Shown here piece by piece: positions 55,601 to 64,000 of a stretch of 64,000 nt of DNA. Positions within the stretch are counted from its first letter, which is position 1, and each line of letters begins with the position of its first letter. The translations under genes were made by a program, and so were the position numbers. The stretch spans positions 8,222,630-8,286,629 of the forward strand of contig OX638131.1 in the NCBI GenBank assembly GCA_951804985.1. Direction: 5' to 3'. The DNA is from Dryomyza anilis (Eukaryota; Arthropoda; Insecta; Diptera; Dryomyzidae). Under the pieces are notes generated by a model, which was not told the origin of the DNA, searched no databases, and saw only the letters and a list, made by a program, of their open reading frames with translations.

Positions 55601-57139
55601 GAGCAATTTTCGGTTTTTAATTGATTTATAATTCTGATAGATCGCATATTTTATCTTTAAAGTTTTTTCAATCCTCAAATTCAATGGGTGAATTAAAAAA
55701 CTATGGCTTCATAACCTCAATTTTTAAAATATACTAATTTGACCCTTTTTTTGCACAACACCTTTCAATTGAAAGCTTATTTACGATTGTTGTATTTTGA
55801 CATTTCATTAGCTTCAATTTTTCGCACAAAATATCGAATTCAACTTTTTCTTTGTGAAAATCTAGCACATAAAAACTATTCATATTGACAACTATTTTTG
55901 GTACACTTTTCATTGACTTTTCGTACAAATGTCAACTGTGCAGCTACAAATTCAATTGATTTTTGTGTAGGTACTTCGAGCTGCATTTATCTAGAGTTGT
56001 TTTTGTCATATTTGTTTTTTTTTTATTCCTATATTTATCAATAGGTCTCCTACGACGACGATAGAACTAATTTCACTCGAAATACAATATCAAGTGAAAC
56101 CAAATATGTGTGAGTCGTACTGAGGAATACTGAGTTTTGTATTGTTCAGACAAAACAATATTTTATGTTCATGTTAGACGTGACGATGTAGTATTGGGGG
56201 TTGGTATTGGGAGTGCGTAACCAAAATCATCTATCACAAAATACGGTCTATTTTCGGACACTGTCAGACTCTATACAAGGAGTAAGAGTTTGGTGATAGC
56301 TAGAAAGAGGTACTGCCACCGCCGTTGCTGACCTACCAAACGAATGCCCGATATTTTTGTTCGTCGTATCCTGATTAATGACAAAGTCATCAATCAATAG
56401 GAAGCGGAAGTGAAAACGAAACAGGACATGCTGACAAATAAACAATTGCCAGAACTTTTGCGGAGTAGTAGTGGGGTTCATTGCGAAAGGTCTTCATTGT
56501 GGTGCGTATGTCGTAAATTGTTTTTTGTGGTCGTATAAATTATTAAAGTGAAATTCGAGTCGGGTCGTATTAATGGCAAGACAGAGTTTATGACGCCGAT
56601 GAGCAACATTGTGATGATGATGTTGTTGCTGCTGATAATGATGAAAATAAAGAGTGATGAATGGTAATGAAAATGTATAGCGGTTGCTAATTTAATTTAT
56701 GCATTAAAAAGTGGTATTAAAAACAGAAACAATTTTTGAGTAAATAAAACTTTTTAAAAATGAAACCTTTCAACATTACAACTTTTTAAAAATAATAAAA
56801 CATTTAAAAATAAAACTTTTTCATTAAAGAGGTCGAAACATTAAGGAGCTACTGTAGGGTCGCACTCATGAGCTCAACATGTCATTTTTTCGGACAATCG
56901 AGCACTGACGAGGAGTTTCAGGCAAAGTTCTACTACAGAAATATTTGAAAATAAACAAAAAAAAAAAGGTAGTCCGATTACTAGTTTTTGTATCTTTTAA
57001 AGTAGTCGTGAAAATAATCAAAAAAATGTACTAAGAATCAAATTACTTTTTGATTATTTTTAATCGTAATCGAAATTTTTGATAACGACTACCAAAGAAT
57101 CATAATTTACCAAAGACTACCAAAGAATTATAATGCCTT
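55601..57139. other. Noncoding stretch
   Basis: GC-balanced patch at 56040-56660, including a 77-residue minus frame at 56248-56481 that I do not recognise. No repeat or RNA is identified. Confidence 0.3.
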
Positions 57140-57350
57140 TACACCACTATTTTATCTTGCACCAATAAAGAGTTATAGCAAAAAAAAAAAAACGAAGAAA
57201 TTTGAAAAATTGAAAATCTTGTCCGGCCAAAAGGGCGAATCTTTTCGTTTTTATGCTTTAACTCTTTAGTGGTGCAAAATAAAATAGTGATGTAAAGGTA
57301 TTTTGTTTTAAAATTACCTATCGATTGGCATCATTATTTAAAACATTTGC
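57140..57350. repeat. GGGCGAAT/CACCTATCGAT repeat, copy E (unit junction)
   Basis: Holds the end of one unit (CACCACTATTTTATCTTGC, AATAAAGAGTTATAGC), the linker AAATTTGAAAAATTGAAAAT, and the start of the next (GGCCAAAAGGGCGAATC, ACCTATCGATTGGCATC). The order shows that units of this family can lie head to tail. Confidence 0.75.
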
Positions 57351-57664
57351 CAAACGACCAAAATCGGAAATGATTATGGTCGTTATTTGAAATAGTAATT
57401 AAATTTCCTAACACATGACATATACACTTTTTTAGTACATTCAGTTTGGCAGACGTCAATTCAACTTTGAAATTGTCGATTTGGGTACCAAAACGCGAAC
57501 TTTGTGGTTCCGGCGGGTCCATTTCTAATATTCGGATTTCACGGAAAATTCTCCACATCGATTTAGTCATCCAATAGATAATTTTTAGTGGTTGACTTTT
57601 TCAATCGAAATCCAAACATTTTTTTTTCATACAAACCCAATATCAGTCTAATATCCATACGACA
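57351..57664. other. Noncoding stretch
   Basis: A 78-residue minus frame at 57334-57570 is not recognised. CGACA at 57660-57664 is the left target-site copy of the next element. Confidence 0.35.
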
Positions 57665-58500
57665 CACAGTGTGCCCAAATGCTCTTAAATCGGGTGAAAT
57701 TTAGTATTTTCAGAACCACTCAACCGATTTTAAAAATTTAAAATGTTTAAAATTAATATAATAATATAATAGTTTGGCGCTACAGTCCTGTGTAGAACTT
57801 CGGCCGAGCTCTCTCACCATTTTGAGCTGTGCGTGTTACATTTGTACTCAAAGTGGTGGGACCTACAGTTTATTGCCGAATCCGAACGGCGGGTGAGAGC
57901 TTTTCATAGGCAATGGTTTTAATCTCGTAGGTTTGCCATTTACTGACGAGAGGTAGCGCGGTATAGAAAAATGTTTCTATGAAAAGATGTTGTTAGCCCC
58001 AGTCCAGGCTTGAACCGGGGACCTTTCGGCTCGCAGTCCAACGCACTAACCACTGAGCTACCGCGGCTACGATAGTTATTAAGATAAAAATCAGTAAAGT
58101 TGAGATTTTTTTCATGAAATTTTTTTCAAAAATTGTAAAAAATCCAAAAGTTATCCGATTTTTAAAATTCTTTTGTTTATGAAAAGCTTACATTGAGATC
58201 TAACGAAAATGTGCTTATATGAGAAAATATCTTGATTAGTTTTAGATATAGACTAGAATATGATTTTTTTTTTTAAATTTTTGAAGATAACTTTTGGATT
58301 TTTTGCAATTTTTGAAAAATGTTTCATGAAAAAAATCTCAACTTTACTGATTTTTATCTCCATAACCATTAAAGATACAAACTCCAATTTTAAAACTTAA
58401 ATTCTCTCAAGTTCTCTCTGTACAACACTTTTTAAAATCGGTTGAGTGGTTCCGAAAATACTGAATTTCACCCGATTTAAGAGCGTTTGGGCACACTGTG
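57665..58500. mobile_element. CACAGTG-terminated transposon with 5-bp CGACA duplication
   Basis: Terminal inverted repeats begin CACAGTGTGCCCAAA. The first 72 bases of the left end match the complement of the right end with three differences. A second inverted pair lies further in (58081-58155 against 58285-58360, GATAAAAATCAGTAAAGTTG). CGACA stands directly outside both ends (57660-57664, 58501-58505). Five-base duplications and CACAGTG-like ends are features of Transib transposons, the group that gave rise to RAG1, so it is probably a non-autonomous Transib-like foldback element. It has no coding capacity. A SINE sits in the left arm, where part of the arm sequence is also missing. Confidence 0.82.
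57772..58070 (-). mobile_element. tRNA-derived SINE, copy 2
   Basis: Same 299-base element as 41111-41408, nearly identical, same strand. The tRNA-like head ends at 58070 with A box TAGCTCAGTGG and B box GGTTCAAGCC. The tail is GCCAAACTATTATATTATTA. It lies inside the left arm of the CACAGTG element and so is younger than it. No clear target duplication was found. Confidence 0.88.
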
Positions 58501-60319
58501 CGACATATGCCATACATCAATTCTATATAATACACGGGTACTGGTTTTAACTGCATACTTAGTTTTTCCTATTACGTATCGTATTTAAGAAAATCGATAT
58601 CGAAAACTTCAGCCACTTTTTGGAATAAAAAACAAATGGAGACCATTTATTTGGAATTGTTGTATGTGATGTCCACAGCAACGTTTTTTCTCATTTTGTT
58701 GAGTAGTGTTATCGAAAACGATAATTTCGGCCTATTTATTATATCGTTTCGATATTTTTAAGATATCGATAATGTTTTTTTATTCAGAGCTCTTTCATTA
58801 ATAAAACATTTTTATTAAAAATCAAAATCCAACAAATAGCACTACTAACACAAAATATTGTATTTTATTTTATGCTGCCTCTGAAAGCTTTATAACGCAT
58901 ATTTAAATCAGATTTTATTGCAATGATTTTGTTTTCAATTAATTTCATTTATTAATGGTTGCCATATATATTATACACTATTAAAAACATTTAAATTTTA
59001 ATAAATGCGCCGCTGTGTTGATTGAAAGCACGAGAGTCTGAAGCAGGCGAAAAATAGTTGCTTTGAATTGTTTATAATATTCGAGATTTATCGAATAATG
59101 CGTGAATAAATGGTTATTGAAAAAAATTATTTAATTTTAGTGGTTTTTACAATATGTTAAAAATAAAATTTGTACATATGAGTTTTAATTTATTAAACAA
59201 AAAAATTTATTGTACAATGAGCGCTTATTCTGTAATTTGTATATTTTATTAAAATTGCATATTAAAGATTGTTATAGCGATTGTTATTAGAATTTATGTT
59301 ATTGTATGTGAAAAATTTTATTTTCTGGTACTCGATCAAATTATGGTTGATTTTATATGAGAATGACTAACAAATGTTTTTAAGTTTGATTTCTGAATGC
59401 AGAAAAATATTTTAAATCGTTCTGGTCAAAGAAATCGATGAGAAATCTTTTAAATGATTTCTTTGTTGTATTGAGAAAAGAATGCAAAATACGCAGTCAA
59501 CCGTGTCTAAAGAAGATTTCTCAAACTAGAAGATTTCTCAAACTAACTTTGCCATTTCGTAGCTTTATCGGTTTTAAAATTTAAACTTTCTCGTACATTC
59601 AAATTGACAATATACGATATCTAAACATTTATCACAAAGTTTTCAATATTAAACGTAAGTTAAATTTGACTCTCGATATTGCTACGAGAAAAGGTCCGAT
59701 ACCATAATTATCGGTTTTGTATATCGGTTTATTTCTGGTTATTGTCCCAATCTTCCATGTCTCGGAGCTCTTTGATGATCGAAGTTTCTCAAACTAACTG
59801 CGATAAAAGTTCGATATCGTCGCTTTATCACTACTATATTTTAAAATCTTAGTTCAATTCAATTTAAGAAAAAGATACGATATTTAAATATTTATCACAT
59901 CGATATCGCAATTTTTTCGAATCGATGTTCGATGCGATATCGATTCATAATCGTTGTTTTCTCGTTCCGAATAAATTTCATCATCTCGATACGATATCTG
60001 CGTACATCTTAGAACAAATTGTAATGTAATATAGATATGAAATCTTAATGGAGATCGAATGAATTCATCGACATCTCGAAGCAATATCGAATCGAATGGC
60101 ATACTATGGTATAACTGTTTGGGTTTAACAAAATGATACGGTTTTAAATGGATATCGGTTACGGTTTCAATCCCCAGTTATAAATGTTTTGTGAGAAATT
60201 TAATTTTTAGGGAAATGTGAATTTTATGAATTAATCCATTGATTAGTATATGAATTTTTATAGTTTTAATGAAGAATTCAAAATGTTTATTAAGCATTTT
60301 GGAATTTAATGAAACATAT
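58501..60319. other. Noncoding stretch
   Basis: AT-rich. From about 59580 to 60160 the sequence is dense in TATCG and CGATATC motifs, giving a weak repetitive texture. No gene is recognised; the minus frame at 59884-60102 is low-complexity. Confidence 0.35.
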
Positions 60320-60835
60320 TGTTACGAAAAAAGGTAATTTTTCCCATAGTACCAAGCAATAAACAAGAATAAATGAGAAGCAAGACAATTCAGCGCTCTG
60401 AGCAATGTGTTAGAAAGAGACGGAATATCATTCAGCGCACTGAGGCAATGTACGAGAAAGAGATAGAAGATCATCGCAATAAAACACATGAGTGCGAATG
60501 AGATGCAAATAGCATGTAGCATTCTCGAGAAGTGTAGAAGGTTCTCGAAACTTGTCGAACCGATGTATGCAGTATACCATGACGCCGCATCTGAGGCGCA
60601 GCACTTCAGTAGTGATTGAAAAGTGGTCGAGTGCCTCTCGTGTGTGATCAATGTCAAGTTAAACAGTGGACATGCAGCAGTTGTAAGAATATGTTATTAG
60701 TATAGTTGTTTATTAAAGTGAATTAATAAAGTTAATGGTTATAATTTAATCCAAACATAAGAGTGTCTTATTTTGTACACAATCCAGATATACGAAATTG
60801 TAGAGCAGTTTTCCGTAGACTGAATATTCGTAACA
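60320..60835. mobile_element. Solo LTR of an LTR retrotransposon
   Basis: A 516-base unit starting TGTTACGAAAAAAGG and ending TTCGTAACA, so TG...CA with the inverted end TGTTACG/CGTAACA. ATAT flanks both sides (60316-60319, 60836-60839), a 4-bp target duplication. AATAAA at 60725-60730 on the plus strand could be the LTR polyadenylation signal. No internal retroelement genes or second LTR are present, as expected after LTR-LTR recombination. Superfamily (Gypsy or BEL) not determined. Confidence 0.82.
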
Positions 60836-61187
60836 ATATCATCATGTTTTATTATTATTCAAATATTCACAGAGACTTCACTGGTAAGTCTAATTTTAAA
60901 TATAAAGTAGTATTATAACTACAAAATTCTATATATATTTAACTAAATAAACAAATTATAAAAAAAGGCGCAGAGAGTGTCTTATTTTGTACACAATCCA
61001 GAGATACGAACTTGTAGAGCAGTTTTCCGTAGACTGAATATTCGTAACAATATCATCATGTTTTATTATTATTCAAATATTCACAAAGACTTTACTGGTA
61101 AGTCTAATTTTAAATATAAAATAGTATTACACCTACAAAATTCTATATATATTTAACTAAATAAACAAATTATAAAAAAGGGCGCAC
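60761..61187. repeat. 214-bp tandem duplication across the LTR edge
   Basis: GAGTGTCTTATTTTGTACAC at 60761 repeats at 60975 with few changes. The unit contains the last 75 bases of the LTR, the right target-site copy and about 139 bases of flank. The second unit therefore carries a detached LTR end. Confidence 0.92.
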
Positions 61188-62934
61188 TACGAAATTCATT
61201 GACAGAAATATATTTTTGACACAAAATCCAACTTTACCACAAAATTCTGAATTCTTAAAATTTGTTCTTTTTTTTGTGATATTTGAATAATTATTCTATT
61301 TAATAACAAAAAAAACTAATAACTTTTGAGAACATTTTTTTTGGGAACATTGTTGCTTTTTGCGTCAAATATATAACAACAATGTTGTTAGCTTAAAGCT
61401 ATATATCCCACACTACAAAGCACAAAAGCAACAATTGCACAGCAACATCACACAATAGTGCAACGTTTTAAAGTCTCCCGCCGAAGGACAAACGCCAACC
61501 GTTGCAAATAATGGCTTCTGAGCTTTGTAAAAAAGTGAAAAAAAAAAACATAAAATATAAAAACACTCGGGGGGGATACAAGTCAAATATTTTGCATTGT
61601 TTTGTGCAGGACGCAGAGCGCATAAAAAAAGCGCAGCTTAGTTGCTTAAGTGACACAGGAGCTGTTGGAAAACAAAAGAAGATTTTTTTAAATTTTATAT
61701 TTAAAAAAAAAGTAGCATTTAATAGAACTCGGGTGTAAACGAAATCAGAACGAAATATAACATTATTGTTGAACCAGAGAATTAAACTGGAACAAAAATT
61801 ATAACAAATAAAAATTAGAACTACATTTGAAACTGAAAACATTATTATTTTAACCACAATCGTAGAGAATGTAAAAAAATTAACCAAATAATTAATATTT
61901 ATTCGAACTCTTTATTTTATTTTTTTTCGAATCAAACTGAGACTGAAACTAAATTAAAAATAATTGGCCGTTATTATTTTTTTTTTAATTTGTATGAAAT
62001 TGCAACAAGAACTGCGTTTCGGTTACGAGATCCGTTTAAATTGAAAGGAAATTAAATATTTGAAAATTTTTGAATATTTTTATAAATTAATTAAAATTTT
62101 TTTAGATGTGGCAACACTTTCGAGCTTTCATGACACAACGACAAAGATTTATTTTAAACACAATACATACAATAAGAGCTCACGCACATACACACCACGT
62201 TTAAACTCTTCTCTCCCACACTTTTGCATGCAACAACAAACGAACGATAATCGTTTTATGGCTTACAATTACAACATGTTACTGTCGTCGAGTTTGTTGT
62301 TGCTGCTATATTATTGTTGTTGTTGTAGTGCTCCCAATGAGTCGGATTTATGCGGTGCAACGCCGAAGGTTACAAATTATCCGGTGTCAGCCGTTGTGCT
62401 CAGTCAGTGCTCTACATTTTGACCTTACTACAAGGCACACAATTAAAATTCGGAATTAGTGGGTCAGCTGAGTTGACTTTTGATGTTGGTACGTGTTGGT
62501 TATGGGCGGATCATATGACAAGTGTACGAAAGTATTGTGTGTAATTATCTACATTAGCCAAATTAATGTAGAACAGGAGACTAAGGAGATTTTTGATCTT
62601 ACATCATTTCTTGAATATTCGGAAGTGCTAATTTTGACTGAGTATTCCGGTTTTTTCTATGACGTAACGTTTTAAAGAAAATTACATATTGCTTAAAATT
62701 TATGTTCTTTTCAGTCAGTACTGAGAATAGAAAAAAGACCGCATTATTTGAAACTAGTTATACAAAATACTTTAAACGTAATGTTTCTTTTAATTTCCTG
62801 GAATAATTTAAATATACAAATAGAAACTAATATTACAAATACGTAGTTAGTATAATCGGATCTAAAGCTGAAGAATTTTGATCCTTCTTTTTTAAAGTTT
62901 TGATAAAAACAAATAGTTTATATGCAGTTACAGA
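61188..62934. other. Noncoding stretch
   Basis: Short frames at 61502-61738 (+), 61468-61887 (-) and 62060-62422 (+) are not recognised. The last has a hydrophobic leucine/cysteine run caused by a TTGTTG-type repeat. Composition is AT-rich with scattered GC-balanced patches. Confidence 0.3.
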
Positions 62935-63270
62935 CAAAAAAAAACCTCGTAAAAATATCTGTAGTAAATTATACTACATTTATGTCTTTGTTGCGAAAAT
63001 ATGTAGTTTTACTACATTTTGTTAGTTTTTAAATACATTTGTATTTATTTGACTTAATTTTGCTACATTTGAAGAACATACAAATACACGACGGACCACT
63101 GCGAAAGTGAGCAGATATAAAATCAAACCCATGCAGACCCAAGACTAGCGATGCCAACTCATTGGGTTTCCGTTGAAATTGGTTGATTAAAAACAACTAC
63201 ATTAATGTAGTAAAAACAAATACATTTGCTTTTGGGCGTAAATCAATTACATATGTATTTATTTTAAAGA
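62935..63270. repeat. TACTACATTT-rich repeat, probable MITE
   Basis: ACTACATTT and its complement AAATGTAGT recur: TTATACTACATTTATG, TAGTTTTACTACATTTTG, then ACTACATTAATGTAGTAAAA and ACAAATACATTTGC towards the right. Symmetry suggests a MITE with ends near 62940 and 63270. Confidence 0.5.
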
Positions 63271-63369
63271 CATTTTTATTTATTTTTAATACAGTACTTT
63301 TTTTAATTTTTTTTATCATTTTTCGGTTACGAATGTGGAGATCCCCAAGTAGGAATTAACGACCGGCGT

Positions 63370-63860
63370 CAATGCTTCTCAGGCCTGTGTCAACTCTGTT
63401 ATTCAGCCACGTTCCAAGACTGTGTCAAGACTGTAATGATAACTATGTTACAAGCCTGTAATTCAGGATTGTAAGAAGGCTTGTGTCCCAGGCTGAGACC
63501 AAGGCTTGATGCGCAGGCTTGTGCCTCAGAATTGAAACAAGACATATGCCTCAGACTTGTGACAATACTTGTAATATGCCTGAAGCTTCAGGCTATTGGG
63601 CATAATTTGGGAATGGTAAATGTACCAGCCCTGTGTCTAGCTTGATATACCAAGCTATACCAAGCTCAAGGCCTGTGTGGAGTCTGTGAGTGACGATTGT
63701 GCCAGGCTTGTGTCTAACCAAAACTAACAAGGCCTGTGTAAAGCCTGGGAGTGACGATAGACTCAGGCTTGTGTGGAGTCTGTGAATAACGATTGTGCAT
63801 GTCTGTAAGAAGCCTGGCATTTTTGTTGCAGCCTGGAAATTCCTACCTGGGTCACTCACA
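63370..63860. repeat. Degenerate AGGCTTGTGTC repeat
   Basis: GC-balanced block with loose units such as AGGCTTGTGTCCCAGGCT, AGGCTTGTGCCTCAG, AAGGCCTGTGTGGAGTCTGT and GAGTGACGAT. A longer unit (GGCCTGTGTGGAGTCTGTGA, then CGATTGTGC) recurs at about 63670, 63730 and 63770. The minus frame here mirrors the repeat. Confidence 0.7.
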
Positions 63861-64000
63861 AGAAATGATTGTCAATATGTCTTATTTCAAAAATGATAAG
63901 TTGCTAATACCTCAAAAATAAACTGAGTTTGGTACAATACCTTATACTCAAAAAGTCATATTTAAAAGCGGACAAAAAAATAATTAAAAATTTAAATATT

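Noticed and set aside
61468..61887. A 139-residue minus frame rich in phenylalanine and valine
   Set aside because: Low-complexity AT-derived hydrophobic sequence overlapped by a plus frame; no support as a gene.

Overview
The window is AT-rich, gene-poor nuclear DNA from a higher fly (Diptera). The evidence is a tRNA-Trp(CCA) gene of fly type, a GT-AG intron-split cytochrome P450 of the CYP4 clan most like the dipteran CYP313 group, a mini-me/DINE-1-like element with its (GTCY)n and (TA)n blocks, and 3' ends of RTE- and Jockey-type non-LTR retrotransposons. The species cannot be named from the sequence; a calyptrate fly (house fly or blowfly relatives) is a guess from the repeat content.

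Only two host genes are well supported. The tRNA-Trp gene is at 37197-37268 (+). The P450 gene is on the minus strand, 47342 down to 43675. I reconstructed eight exons, all with GT-AG junctions and a continuous frame, giving 507 codons plus a stop. Its first intron is about 1.7 kb and holds two head-to-tail copies of a palindromic repeat that recurs elsewhere in the window. No other long reading frame looks like a conserved protein.

Everything else is repeats. From 0 to 8 kb: a pentamer satellite, a decayed reverse transcriptase, several foldback elements and minisatellites. From 9 to 10 kb: the first of four arrays of a 19-bp near-palindromic minisatellite (others at 25.4, 49.2 and 52.7 kb). 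From 13 to 17 kb: two non-LTR 3' ends, a dispersed GTGACGGGCGTTACA motif, and a 1.1-kb nested-palindrome element ending in CACAGTG. From 17.7 to 24.5 kb: the mini-me-like element, a pair of inverted repeat blocks, a TTAA-flanked palindrome and another foldback element. From 26 to 36 kb: more foldback elements, another Jockey-type 3' end and complex minisatellites. From 37 to 43 kb: the tRNA, small MITEs, and two copies of an element carrying 15-bp repeat arrays, one split by a tRNA-derived SINE. From 55 to 61 kb: a 148-bp TTAA-flanked MITE, a CACAGTG-terminated element with an exact 5-bp CGACA duplication that holds the second SINE copy, and a solo LTR with an ATAT duplication whose right edge was later tandemly duplicated.

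The most interesting signals are the two elements whose inverted ends begin with CACAGTG, the heptamer shared by Transib transposons and V(D)J recombination signals; the SINE family nested inside other elements; and the large share of perfect or near-perfect palindromes. All class assignments of non-coding elements rest on terminal structure read by eye, not on database matches.
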